Source: Isoetes taiwanensis (taxonomy: Eukaryota > Streptophyta > Lycopodiopsida > Isoetales > Isoetaceae). From it: a DNA stretch of 64,000 bases. This document shows positions 22,395-34,099 of this stretch, one piece after another (positions within the stretch are counted from its first letter, which is position 1; every line of letters begins with the position of its first letter). Under the pieces are notes generated by a model that was not told the DNA's origin, searched no databases, and saw nothing but the letters and a program-made list of their open reading frames with translations. The stretch covers positions 6,052,800 to 6,116,799 of the forward strand of contig JAJEKV010000066.1 in the NCBI GenBank assembly GCA_021234155.1. The letters are read 5' to 3'. The position numbers were made by a program, and so were the translations under genes.

Positions 22395-22675
22395 GACATG
22401 TTACGGTGTTGGTTGCATTGGTTAAAGCATTCTTATTAGGATATTGAGTTATTTTGTAGAGGTTCGAGTCTCCTACTTCAAAACTGAAACCTTGAGCGAA
22501 CTCGTGTAAAGATACGCGAAGCCATATAAAGCACAATTTCATTAAAATGAGAAATTTCGTGATTCCAACTAGGGACGAAATTGTCTTTATACGCGAAGTC
22601 GTATAAAGCACAATTTCATTAAAATGAGAAATTATGTGATTCCAACTAGGGACGAAATTGTTTTTAAGACATTTT
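22395..22675 (+). mobile_element. SINE-like element with polymerase III-type boxes
   Basis: GGTGTTGGTTGCATTGGTTA could serve as an A-box arm, and GAGGTTCGAGTCTCC about 50 bases on matches the B box. Two imperfect copies of an 80-84-bp body unit follow (CATATAAAGCACAATTTCAT...GGGACGAAATTG, at about 22,521-22,600 and 22,603-22,665). A poly-A stretch lies just upstream rather than downstream, so the ends are uncertain. Copy 2 is at 50,465-50,745, where the B box lost a C (GGTTGAGTC). Confidence 0.4.
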
Positions 22676-23159
22676 TAAGGCATTTTATACGATAATGTGG
22701 CTCTACTTAGCATTTTTTCACACATATTTTGTCCAAATTTGGCACTATTGATATCAGAGGAAAAAAAAAACAGCCAAAAAAAAAAGGTTGCAGCTTAAGT
22801 TAGCAAGATTTACCTATTTCACACAAAGAGGGGCATCATTAACTTCTCAAATTGACAAAGTTAAACACATCAAGAAAATTTGTTTATGAAGCAGCGCATA
22901 AATGTTGACTTGTTAAAAAAAAAAAAGTTTACGAAATTTGTTGCTAAATTGAATCAACGCCATTAGTAGGATCATGCTTTTCTTTTATAACATTCATAAG
23001 AAGGTCAAATCCTGCCCCACTAAATGCCTCTTCGTTAAAGTTGTAAGCTGCATTTTGAATCTCGACATAACTGAAATCTTCAATGGTACCAAGCTGGACG
23101 AAGTTGGCTCCACGTCAAATCTCCTGGCATACCTGAACATGCATCATCAACATGCTTTG

Positions 23160-23600
23160 GAACTAAAATAAAAAATGGCACCTCGAGGATCCATGGTGCC
23201 ATTTGCACCTGCAGCAGCCAAAAAAGTTTCCAAAAAAAAAAAAAAAATTATGTTTGATGCATGAGGATGCAAATGGCATGCATCCTTAGCATGGTCTGCT
23301 TTACCAAATGCATGCTGAGGATGCAAATGGTGCCATTGCATCATCAACATGCTTAGAAATGGCATTGAGGATGCAAATGGCGCCATGGCGCCATTTGTAC
23401 CCGCAGTGCCCAAAAAAAAAAATAATAAATAAATAAATAAAAAATTTGGGCGATGCGGGTGCAAATGGCGCCATTTGCATCCTCATGCATCTTTATGGCA
23501 CCTTGGGGGTGCAAATAACGGCCGCATCACCCAAAAAAAAAAAAAAGTTTGGTGCGCTGGTGCAAATGGCACCATGGCGCCATTTACACCCTCAATGCCA
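23160..23600. repeat. AAATGGCGCCATTT palindrome zone 1 (copy 1)
   Basis: The phrase GATGCAAATGGCGCCATTTG and shorter forms recur many times on both strands, separated by poly-A runs. The core is a perfect palindrome around GGCGCC. Neighbouring phrases such as ATGCATCCTCA and TGAGGATGCA are reverse complements of each other. No fixed period is seen, so it is not an ordinary satellite. It abuts the left end of a hAT element. Confidence 0.75.
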
Positions 23601-23608
23601 TTTCTAAG

Positions 23609-24422
23609 CAGAGTAGCCCTTAAGCCCAAATTTTTATAGGTGTAATTTAGAATGTGAGGCGAATCTTAGCTTTTTTCGATTAGTTATGTTGGCGATTTTG
23701 TTTCGGCCCTCAACTTGAGTTGTAGCAACCTTGGCGAATCTTTCATCCATCAAGTGATGGAATATATACTTTTTTCTCAAGTAAAATTTGGTCACAATAT
23801 ATATTTGTTATGTCCAGATAATAGCCAGTTTAATGCTCACATAATGAATATACATGTTACTTACATTGGCATATGATTGTAAATCTCAATAGCTCCACAT
23901 TAAGGGCTAAACAACAACTACACAAACTTAGCTGAGGCACCATTGCATATTATGGTGGGGAAGAACAAACCGATTTGATTTCCGTCATCTTTTAACATTG
24001 GATAAACAACGCACCAAAAGTAAAAAATACTCGTGATTGCATACCGGATGTTGGAACCGATCATGAAATCCATATAACATGCATGTTTTTTTTCCTTTCC
24101 TTTTTTTATTTTCTAGAAAGTAAAGCGGCAATTCTAAAAAACTCACCAAGAATAGAATTAGGTATTAATTTTACATGATTTTAGGGGGTTAAAGGGGCAT
24201 TTTAGAATAATTACCAAGAATAAAATTCATATGGGGCGAATCCAAGAATCCATCATTTAGTGATGTAGGCTAACTTATGAGTGGAGGGAGAAAATTTCAG
24301 TAGACAAGGTGGCGATATTTTATTGGCACCACCCCTAATTGGTCCTACTCAACAATAGTGAAAAAAATGCAAATGTCCAAAAATAGCCTTTTGGCGATAT
24401 TTCGAGCTTAAGGGCTACCCTG
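23609..24422 (+). mobile_element. Nonautonomous hAT element A, copy 1 (814 bp)
   Basis: Terminal inverted repeats are CAGAGTAGCCCTTAAGC at the left and GCTTAAGGGCTACCCTG at the right, 16 of 17 bases complementary. The CAGRG terminus is characteristic of hAT (Ac/Ds-type) transposons. The flanking 8-bp target-site duplication is TTTCTAAG (23,601-23,608), matched on the right by TTTCTTAAG with one extra T; in copy 2 the right flank is perfect. No transposase is encoded. Confidence 0.85.
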
Positions 24423-24434
24423 TTTCTTAAGATC

Positions 24435-24620
24435 TTTGATGATGCAATGGCTTTATGGCGCCATTTTTGCATCCTCAAAGATGGATTTCATATAGTAGAC
24501 CAAATGCATGCTTGTAAATGCAAATGGAGCCATGGGACCATTGCATCCTCAACATGCATTTGGTAAAACGAATCATGCTAAGGATGCATGCCATTTGCAT
24601 CCTCAATATGCATCGACAAA
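24435..24620. repeat. AAATGGCGCCATTT palindrome zone 2 (copy 1)
   Basis: Continues the repeat of zone 1 on the other side of the hAT element. The two zones form one array split by the insertion. Confidence 0.7.
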
Positions 24621-25454
24621 CATATATTCAAGCAACTGGTGCTATTTGACAATGAAAACTCAAAAATCAAGTAAAAAAGACCTACCTTTCCCTTGGAGAC
24701 TTCCCTTCATGATTCCCGTATCTTTAGTGTCTAGAGGATGAAAAACAATCCTTAGCTAGACAATCGCATCGGCGCTTAGCACTAGGCGCTAAGGCCATTT
24801 AGCAGCCGTGCACCGCCGCTAGGTCCAATAGGCTATCTAAAGCGACGCTGGTAGTCGGTCGGCGTTGATCCCTTGGAAGCCGTGAAGCAAAAGTAGATAC
24901 AGTGGGTAATCGGACGATCGATATATGGCGGAATCCTTGGAAGCTATGTCATGACGGCGTACTTCGTAAAGGTGGGTATAAATTCAAAATGCCCCTCCCA
25001 AATTTGAAACCCTCCATCCGCCTAAAATTTGAAACCCTCCTTGCCTAAATTTACAATTCAAAATTTGAATCCTAAATTTGTTGTTGCTGCCGACATGTCA
25101 TTTTTTCAAAGCGCTTTGTATAGATCCTTCTTAGACTATATCTTGGATGCATGGTCTTCGCCGCTCCTTACCGATCGACGCTTTAGGGCGGCTTTCCCGC
25201 AGTGGATTTATTTTTCAGGTACACATTAGCTGTTTGGTAATGTGTTTTGGCACTTCTTTTGAGTAGCCAAGAACATCCTTACAAGATCCATATACTACAA
25301 AAGCCGATAGTTTTTTTTCACCAAAATGGTGACCAACATACCCGTAAGTCCTCTAAAAGCCTTCTTGACTATGGTATTGTGTTCTTGGATGCATTGTCTT
25401 CTTTCTATATGCATTGTCTTGTTGTTAGAGCCATTCATCACATGTATACTTCCC

Positions 25455-26215
25455 CTCTGGCAATCCCCAAATGGCGCCATAGAGCCATTTGGGGCGCCAT
25501 TCCCTCTGGCAATCCCCAAATGGCGCCATGGAGCCATTTGAGGTGCCATTTGGAGCCCTCAAATGGCTTCATGGTAACCATTTGGGCTGAGGCAGGGGGG
25601 TGCATACCCCAAATGGCTTTTATTTGAGTGGGTGAGGGGGCATGGGGAGTGCTCCCAGGCCAGGGGGCATACTCCCAAATGGCACTTTGAGGATGCAAAT
25701 AGCGCCATGGCGACATTTACATCCTTATGGCACCTTGAGGATACAAATGGCGCCATTTGCATCCGCAGCAAAGTAAACAAAAGTTTTTTTTTTTTTTTTT
25801 CTTTTTTTCTTTTTTTTTTTTTTTTTTAATGCAAATGCCATGGCATCCTCAAGGTGTCATTTTGTTATTTTCACTATCAGGGGTACAACACTCCTGGGGC
25901 AACCCCCCAAATGGGTATACACGCCCCCATTGCACCCACCAAATGGGGTATATATCCCTCCCCTTCCCCAAGACCACCCAAATGGCCATTTGGGGGTTGG
26001 GATGTACATGCCTCCCCCATTTGGGGGTATACCTGCCCTCCCCGCAAGTTGGCACCAACCAAAATGGAGGTATACTTGCCCCCGGTGCCACCCAAATGGC
26101 GCATTTGGGGTTGGGGTGTATCCGCTCTTCCCCCTCTTCCCCTTCCAAAACCCGGGTGGAGCCATTTGGGAGTGCCATGGTGCCATTTGGGAGGGGGTTT
26201 CACCTAGGCATATGG
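25455..26215. repeat. AAATGGCGCC / CCAAATGG palindrome zone 3 (copy 1)
   Basis: CAAATGGCGCCAT, CCAAATGGC and GCCATTTGGG recur every 20-60 bases over 760 bases. CCCAAATGGGGTATA-type units appear in the second half. The composition (no stops in several frames) creates long spurious reading frames on both strands. A run of T (25,783-25,828) interrupts it. Confidence 0.75.
25783..25828. repeat. Poly-T tract
   Basis: About 46 bases of T broken by single C residues. Copy 2 has about 27 at 53,817-53,843. The length difference is as expected for slippage or consensus error. Confidence 0.8.
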
Positions 26216-26379
26216 GGATACTCACATCTTCTGCAGGGTCCAGAGAAAACGCCTCAGATAACGACTTTTTTGGAGGTGGAAAACCCCTACATACGTAAAA
26301 TAGGAAAAGTCAGGTTTCAAACCCCTTCCGTGAGATGTACTTTGGACTATCCTAATTTTACATACCCCTAGTTTTGCTT

Positions 26380-27180
26380 ATGCGCTCTACCCTATGTATA
26401 GAATAAATAAAATTTCAAAATGTTTTTTTAATTGACATTTTCAGATCTCTGTCCTCGCATTTCCCCTGGTTTCTTACATGCATGCGACATTACAAGGGTA
26501 ATTCTAAGGGGCCTTTGCAAATTATGAACACGTACTTAGGAGCCCTTGCAAAGACAATACCGGGACAATACAGGGACAGTACATGCTAATGACAATACAT
26601 GGAATACATGCTAAGGACAATACATCATGGTAAGATCAATACCTCAAATTATACATCTATAATATACTACACCCTAATAGATGATGGTAAGAAATGAATG
26701 TTAAAAAACTACTAGTAACGTGTTCCGGCAATAAGCGCAAGCAATGTCGATTTTCTGCCAATGTCCGCTTGTGTTTATACTTGGCATTTTAATGTCCATA
26801 TATATGCAACTTATGAGAACACTTCCTAGAACACCACAGGTTGATGCTTGCAAGAATGGACATGATTTGATTTTGTAAAGAATTTTATAGCCGCTATTGT
26901 AAGTGGCCTATGATGATGATAACAATACTATTCTTCAACAAATGCTTGTATTCTTGTTACATGCATCCAAACTCTTATGTAAAATAAAGCACGAATATAA
27001 CTGCCAATCTTGATCCACACTATTGAGCATAAATTCAAGCAATCCATTATTGAGAAATATTGAGCATAAATAGATTATTGGGTGGACTTGCCACAATGAT
27101 GGAAAAAATGTTGAGGGTAAACGGCCATTTAATGTAGTAAATAGTTGCATGTTAGGAAGCTACAATGATGTAGTGGTGAT
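26380..27180. other. Stretch without a supported gene
   Basis: AT-rich. ATACATG/GACAATACATG phrases repeat loosely at about 26,560-26,640. The tract from 26,780 is nearly identical to copy 2 (from 54,840) over about 500 bases. Confidence 0.3.
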
Positions 27181-27375
27181 TGTATTATGCGAAACATGTC
27201 TAAACACATCACAAAGATCATTGAAAAGCATGTTAAGTTTAAACATGTTTAAACACACCACATAGATCATTGAAAAGCATGTTAATTTTAACACATAACG
27301 TAATGGTGATTGTGTTGAGTCAGGCACGCTTAAAAACATCACATAGATCATTCGAAGGCATGCTAATGTATATTA
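27181..27375. repeat. Tandem repeat, three copies of about 60-65 bp
   Basis: AAACACATCACAAAGATCAT plus TGAAAAGCATGTTAA occurs with variations at about 27,200, 27,252 and 27,330. The copy in the second unit is at 55,260-55,430. Confidence 0.65.
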
Positions 27376-27982
27376 TGTATGGTCTACGCTGCAATATGTA
27401 AGGTGTTTACGTGGGAATTTAAAACATTGGGGCATTTACTTGAAGAAATTAAAATATTGAAGCCATGCATGGATGGGTATCCCCAACACCAATTGCATTT
27501 TCTTAACCCTTGAACTTCAAAGGGTCTTTGAATATGCACCAAGGTGTATACATGGGATGTTATGCAATATTTTTTGAAACACAGCGGTCTTGAAAATTCC
27601 ATGACATTGAAGGCGAAGATTTATTCAAGGTATTCCAAAATCTACCCTAAATAAGTCAGTAATTCAACATAGACCACTATCCAAATATCCTTATAAGGGC
27701 TTGCCAAAAAAAACTATATTTTCATGTGAACAATAATCCTACACAAAATAGAAAACATTATTTACATAAAAGAAACTTTAGAATTTGGGTTGATGCATTG
27801 CAATGCCATTAAAGGAATTCCAACAACATCAATCCTTGTAATTAACTCATCTTTCTAACATGACTTCCTCTCTGTACATGGTCCAGATAAATATGGAACA
27901 AACTTTCGTAAATTATCGAGGCAAAGGGCAAAAGTTTGGTTCCTGAACTCCTCCAATAATTTGTTGAGGCTCCTTACTGTCA

Positions 27983-30560
27983 TTAAAAGTATCTTATCAG
28001 GTGATAACCAATTTGATGTTCTCCCATGCATAGACCCAAATCGACGCTCTCAGGTGTAATAATGATGTTTGACGTTCTCTCCTTGCATAGAGCCAAATTC
28101 TCATGTAGCAACTCCCGCAGCAGAGTAAGCCCTGGAACAACAAATCCAGAGCTCCAAATAAGGCAGTAAAAGGGGGACAAAGATCAGAGAAAGGAACCAT
28201 AAACCAATAAGAAAAAAAGGATCCAACTCTAGATTGTATAGTATACATGAAGCTATTATATAATATGCAGCTATCTAAGACACACGATGCCAGGATGAAA
28301 ACAATAGAGAGAAGAACTTATAAAGGTAAAGATATCTGACAAAATGCGTAGCCAAGACTGTATCCCAAAATAATCTGCCAACGTATGTGTTCCAACCATC
28401 CACTTCAATCCCACTCAAGGCAGCTAACAGTACAGAGAATATCCATACTTCGGCAGCATGGAGTATTGTATTTAGTTGACCAAGAGCAAGCCTATAATAA
28501 TCCCTAACGTACAACACGTTCATAAATCACCTTAGAAAGTATGAACATCAGCTAGTCGAGAAAGATCCTCCCATATTGTGGAAGTTTTCCGTAAGAAGAT
28601 TGTTGTGCATGTAAAACCTGCTTCGTCCAATAGACCAAAAAATCGCGGCAAATGCATCGAGATGTGAACCATAAGCCAATAAGAAAAAAGGATCCAACTC
28701 TAGATTGTGTAGTAACAGGAAGGGATTATATAATATGCAGCTATCTAAGACTGTTTATATGAAATATCGTATATGATGCCAGATCAAAACGGCAGAGGAA
28801 ACTTATAAAGGTTATTTATACTCCGCAAAATACGGCAAAATACATAGCCAAATAAAAAGATCTCAAAATGTCCCCAACGATATGTTCCAACCATCCTTTT
28901 CAATGCCACTCAAGGCGCCTATGACATCTCATTGAATTTCGCAATAATGTAAACAACAAATTAGCTCCTTAAAAAGGTGATGCTAAACGAAATCACCGCA
29001 GCGAAGCACGCTTTTGAGTAATTTTACAAAGATTAGAATATCCATACTTTAGCAACATGGAGTATTGTATTTAGCTAACCAAGAGCAAGCCTATAATAAT
29101 CCTAACATACGAAAGAATTCATAAATCACCTAGAAAGTATGAACATGAATTTAGTCAGGGAGAATCCTCCCAGATTGAAGTTTTCCATAAGAAGTTTGTT
29201 GTGCATGTAAAACCGCCGTCGATCCGCAAAGACGAATCAGGTCCGTATAGGCCGAGGTATATCCGCAAAAGCCCGGTCTGTTCCTAGCATCACCGCCACA
29301 GACTGCATTTGCATGCAACTCTATCTAGCAGACCAAATACATGCAATAACCGAAACCAAAGCTTAGCAAAGGTACAAAATATGTAAGCTAAATAGGTATG
29401 CATGGAAAAAAACATGGCACATATGTTTTGAAAGACCTAGTTCCAAATCCATTTCTACACACTCCAAATCCTCTTTGTAGAATGCATTCATCCAAGCACT
29501 ATGTAACAAACGACAAAAAGTTCAAACAATTGCCACCGTATGATTCAAATAGAGAAGATATATCAAAAAATGGCTTCTATTGTTGTTAGTGTTTAGTAAT
29601 CTTGTTTGCCCTCCATAGATCACCACTTGGTCGCTTCTGCTAGAATTATGATTTTCTGGCATAGAAGATTGAGGATTAGGGGCTATGAACCCTAAGATTA
29701 TGTACCTAGAAAACATGATTGAGATGTTCTCTCGATAGCTTGATTGTAGATGCAAAAATGCATGTCAAGGCTAAACTAATTATCACCGCAAAAGCTTGAA
29801 CCAAATCATAGATCAAGAAGTTTACCCTAAAACCCACTACTTTCTTGCTCTGCACAACATTAAAAAAGCTCCCAACTGCAAACACATACACTTAACTTCT
29901 TGTTTGCACTTTGCATACAAACACAAAGCCATTTCAAAGCAGTGAGATGGACCCATATTTGATCCTCTCGAAAGCAAGAAAAATGACGCCTTCAAACCTT
30001 GCATGTACAAAATGCAGAGTAATAGGACACCGCGGTAAGGAAACAAAATGTAATGCATTCAAGCAGACCTTATTAGCACCAAAGAAGCAGGTTGAAACCA
30101 AAGGAGATCGTGTACAACAAAAAAAAAAAAGAATATGAGAATCTACCTAAGACTGTGACCCATTTGCTGCCTTTCGGTTTCTATATTTTACTTCCCTCCG
30201 ATAAGCCCATTTTTGCCCCATCGAATGCAAAAAGGTATGGAGATAGCTCAAAGCCGTAAATTAAGTCACCACTTGCTGCTGCATGGCTTCCATCATCTCG
30301 TTTAAAAAAAAGATACATGAAAAGTGAATTGAATCTGCATAAATCAAGCCCAAATCCAACACACAAACTAAGCATATATTGCATTTTGTACAGGCAAAGA
30401 AGCACTGAAGTACATACACCAGCTGGAAAACAATTGTCCATTCCGATGGCTTCTGTTCTTCGCCGTGAGCATTCGAGTAGGAGTAGGCCCTAACGTAGCA
30501 TAAGGGATCTGACCTTCCCGCCTAACTTCCCCTTCTCACCACCAAGGGAAGAATGGTGGT
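27983..30560 (-). pseudogene. Unidentified multi-exon gene with membrane-like exons
   Basis: Reading down: an exon at about 30,540-30,425 (CYVRAYSYSNAHGEEQKPSE), one at about 30,300-30,160 (SGDLIYGFELSPYLFAFDG, donor TAG|GTAGAT), and one near 29,890-29,820 (MLCKSKKVVG, donor GTAAAC in copy 2). Next comes a duplicated exon (28,480-28,320: VWIFSVLLAALSGIEVDGWN, TYVGRLFWDTVLATHFVRYL), and a last piece at 28,250-27,983 with hydrophobic FFSYWFMVPFSDLCPPFTAL. Several hydrophobic stretches suggest a membrane protein. The family is not recognised. Joins are inferred from open frame and donor sites only; stops interrupt some joins. Confidence 0.35.
28194..29230. repeat. Tandem duplication of about 0.5 kb inside the membrane-like gene
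   Basis: 28,194-28,620 and 28,666-29,215 share AACCATAAGCCAATAAGAAA, GATCCAACTCTAGATTGT and the exon encoding ALSGIEVDGW, in the same order. The second repeat holds a degraded exon (a stop in GRLF*DTVLA, read in copy 2). It is present in both 28-kb units (56,250-57,240 in copy 2), so it predates the large duplication. Confidence 0.7.
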
Positions 30561-31689
30561 CGCATCAGATGAAAGACTAGTCCAGATACCTGACAAGCCA
30601 ATTTTGAAAACCTCCCTATCCAGCCAATGACTTGGTCATACGTGTACAAAGGTGAAACCCCCGGGTTTGGGAGGCGCCGGGGTATATACATGGAGCCGCT
30701 TAGGAGTGCCAATGCTAATTATACATGCCATTTGGGGTAAAAGAGACCCTTCATGGCAAGGATGTTGATATATAGCAATAGAGGTCACTTAAATCTTTGC
30801 GCCATCTACCAACTTCCAATCATATGCATAGGAAGCCGCATTGCATTTATTCAATTGTTAAAGAAGGATGTAAAGACTGCTTGAGGCATGTATGCTGCCA
30901 AAACATATGCATGATATATGTGTACTCACTCACATGTGCACCATACACCCATAAGGTCTACAAATCTATTCATGTATCTTAAAATTAATTATTCCATGCA
31001 ATGGTCAAGATTATCTCATATGAATGTTAAGTCAACAATGAAAAAACAACCATATCAAGTTGATCCTAGATGGAAACAATGAGTTACTGAAGTCGAGCGT
31101 GCATATTACGCCGGATAACGCGCCCACTAACTAAATCATAATCGCGATAGTGGTTAGTGGATTCATCGTAAAGATGAATGCCTGTGTTTTCCGGTTTTCA
31201 TTTGAATGAATAAAATCTCATTCAAAATTGCTATTTGTTTGTAAAATTAATGGCAATTAAGAGATCTTGTGTTCAAGTCTCTGGAGGTCTTCATCATATG
31301 TCCTCGCTTTTACGCCAATGTGGTAATGACGAAAAAATATAGGCATCTATTTCCATCAAGCACCAACATCACAACGCAACGCTCGCGATGGGCTTCTATT
31401 GTTTCTATTGAGACGCTTCTGATGGTACAACCGACTACATTTTAGGGGCTCGATATAGAGATTGTAGAGCAAACATGTAGTGCACTCATTGCAGGGCCTT
31501 CGGCCTAACATTCTCCTAACTGGAGGTCGATTACGCAGCCACCGTAATCGATACCACTGAAAAGCAAGTCAAACACTAAATTGGTAAAAGTCCGGATAAA
31601 GAAGGGCGATCGCCCCTCCTCCAATTTAAAGCAGTACCTAAGGTCGCCCACTAGGATGACTTCTATAGCGTACCCTGTAAGTTAATGCA

Positions 31690-32560
31690 TGAATGTTGTG
31701 ACAGACCTTTATTTCATGGGTATAATACGCATCCAAACTATAAATTTGGTTTCATTCTAGATGAATTCATTGCCATATAGTCATGGGGTAGAGAGAAAGA
31801 TGCTTGATATGCCAATCCATCAAGGATAGTAGCAATAGTGTCTGCACCATTTGGTGGTTGTGGACCCAGTAGCCGCCATCGTGCTGCCTTTGCATGGTAC
31901 GTTGTGATGAGGCATCCGCTACAAGAAGAAGCATTTTGAAGAGCTGTATAGTATGAAGAGAACAGCGCAATATGAACAAAGACATGCAAAGCAAGAAAAC
32001 ACCTTCCAAATATGTTAGAAGACAACCGAGTAAACATTAGAGGAGTTCGTACATCTTCATGTCGTTGAAAAGCATCTAAGATTCTATATGTTTCGATTAA
32101 GGATATTATGACCTAAGAACACGAAATCATTAGATAAAATAACCTTTTGTCTATCACATGCTGACTTTATGTGCTACAATGATGGTTAGATTGGTAACTA
32201 CGATGCTTAATAATAAGGAGGTATGGCAGCAGCATGGCGCGCTCATGGCATACCTTTATCAACTTTCTATAGATGGAAGAAGAATTTTATGAAAGGACAC
32301 ATGATAGCTACATGGAAATTCAAGTTCAATGATGTCAAAATCCCTAACACTTTATAAAGAGATATAGCATTTTTACATTGTATGTTGCCGAGGCGCGACA
32401 TGCATCGAAGGAAGACCACTCAAGACAAGAGAAAATATAAAAGTCGGTTTCTTTGTTCTCGACTAGAGGATATACAATACAACATGTGCTGATATTGTCA
32501 GAAGAGCTTCAAGCATGTGTCCGCTGCTTTTCTTGCATATATAGAAGGATAATCACCTGA
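31690..32560 (+). pseudogene. Transposon-derived coding debris with a helix-turn-helix-like segment
   Basis: A segment reading EVWQQ...GIPLSTFYRWKKNFMKGH at about 32,217-32,300 resembles the DNA-binding N-terminus of transposases. It is much better preserved in copy 2. Upstream there is a Lys-rich part (KKKHFEELEAPSMKRP in copy 2). Frames are broken here by small indels. Confidence 0.4.
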
Positions 32561-32672
32561 GGTTGCCATAAGTAGTTTTTCATGTAATACATGGTATAGT
32601 TATCAAAGAGAAATTAAACACCTGGATCCATTGAAAAGAAAAGAGTTAGCATGAGAGCAAGGTTCATATGAC

Positions 32673-33463
32673 CGTGAGTAGCCCTTTAAGCCCAAATTTT
32701 ATAGGTAATTTAGAATGAGGCTAATCTAGTTTTTTCAACATTGCTATACATTTTGTTTCGCCTCAACTTGAGTTGTAAAGTAACTCATAATCTTTTCATC
32801 CACATCAAGTGATGGAATATATACTTTTTTTTCAAGTAAAATTGGGTTCACAATATATATTTGTTATGCCCTGTATACAACATAAGCCGCAATGCTCACA
32901 TAATGAATATACATGTTACCTTATTACTGGCATATGATTGTAAATCTCAATAGCTCCAAATATTAAGGGCTAAATAACAACTACAATAAACTTAGCCGAA
33001 AGTACCCATTGCATATTATGGTGGGGAAGAACAAACCCATTTGATTTCCATATCTTTTAACATTGGATAAACAATTGCATCTAAAAATACCTGTGATTGC
33101 ATACCCGATGTTGGAACCCATCAAGGAAATCCATATAACATGGCTTATTTTTCCTTCCTTTTTTATTTTCTAGAAAGTAAACCCAATTCTAAAAACTCAC
33201 CAAGAATAGAATTCGTATTTTTACATGATTTTAGGGTTATACATTTTAGAATAATTACCAAGAATGTATGGGGGCTAATCCAAGAATTCATCATCATTTA
33301 GTGATGTAGGGGCTTAACTTATGAAAGTGGAGGGAGAAAATTTCAGAGACAAGGTGGCTTATATTTTATCAAGTAATTAATTCTAATTGGTCCCACTAAT
33401 AGTGAAAAATGCAAATGTCCAAAAAAATAGACTTTGGCTTATGATTGAAGCTATGGCTACCCT
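32673..33463 (+). mobile_element. Nonautonomous hAT element B, copy 1
   Basis: The same family as element A at a different site. The left target-site duplication CATATGAC is at 32,665-32,672. The terminal repeats read CGTGAGTAGCCC and GGCTACCCT, and the right flank is altered, so the second duplication is not visible here. The body matches element A throughout (GTGATGGAATATATAC, TATGGTGGGGAAGAAC and others). Confidence 0.75.
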
Positions 33464-33779
33464 CAAGATGGCGATCCTCAATAAAAGTTTGTAGAAGCCT
33501 TTATTGGTCTTGGCTGGAAGCATCAAGCATCATTCAATCGATCAAGCCCCATAATCTTTCATGACAAATGGACCTAATAAGACCATGGTGCCTAGTTTGA
33601 AAAGCTAGCCAAGCCTTATGGAGGTAAAGAGCCAGCAGTAGTGGTATCTCTCGTGCTTTGATGTACATCAAGGGTCGAGCACCAGACCACGGTGGCTTTG
33701 GCATCGATGATTCTGTACTCCACATTGGGACAGTTTAAGCATTTACATTCAACCAAGGTAACCGCCATCGCATGCAATA

Positions 33780-34050
33780 ACAATAACCAGGAATGACATG
33801 TATGGAGTTTCTTTCAATTCTGTAGGTAAAGATTTGAAGATCAAAGGACCATGTTCGCCCATGTGTGTGAGAAGAAACCAAAAACATGGCCATGTCCTAA
33901 TAGCCTTGTTCACCGTCAATATCAGCTTGTCATGTAAAATAGGCTAGTCTTCAATCATATTCTAAGTAATAGTGCCACGAGCCCAATCGGCCAGCCCAAC
34001 ACCGAATCCCCTTGTGACTTTCCTTGGGCATTTATATATGGTACAATGAT
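33780..34050 (-). pseudogene. Unidentified exon (copy 1), frame broken
   Basis: Counterpart of the open exon at 61,938-62,219. Here small indels break the frame around CTTTCCTTGGGCATTT. Confidence 0.35.
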
Positions 34051-34099
34051 AAACATATTGACACGTCACCCCAAAGATAGATATCGCCACCTGGGGTAT

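Noticed and set aside
23160-23600. CRISPR-like array of repeats and spacers
   Set aside because: Repeat units vary in length, occur on both strands and have no constant spacer; the context is a plant nuclear genome.
24770-24850. GCGCTAGGCGCTA-type repeats as another element end
   Set aside because: Short, degenerate, and differing between copies; no boundaries or target-site duplication could be read.
25757-26371. Open frame of 204 codons and several overlapping frames on both strands
   Set aside because: They are produced by the stop-poor palindromic repeat (CCAAATGGC units). The translation is low-complexity Pro/Gly/Trp-rich text, and frames on both strands are open together.
31230-31330. 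tRNA-like B box (TTGTGTTCAAGTCTCTGG)
   Set aside because: No A box or foldable arms at the right distance in either copy; too little for a tRNA or SINE call.
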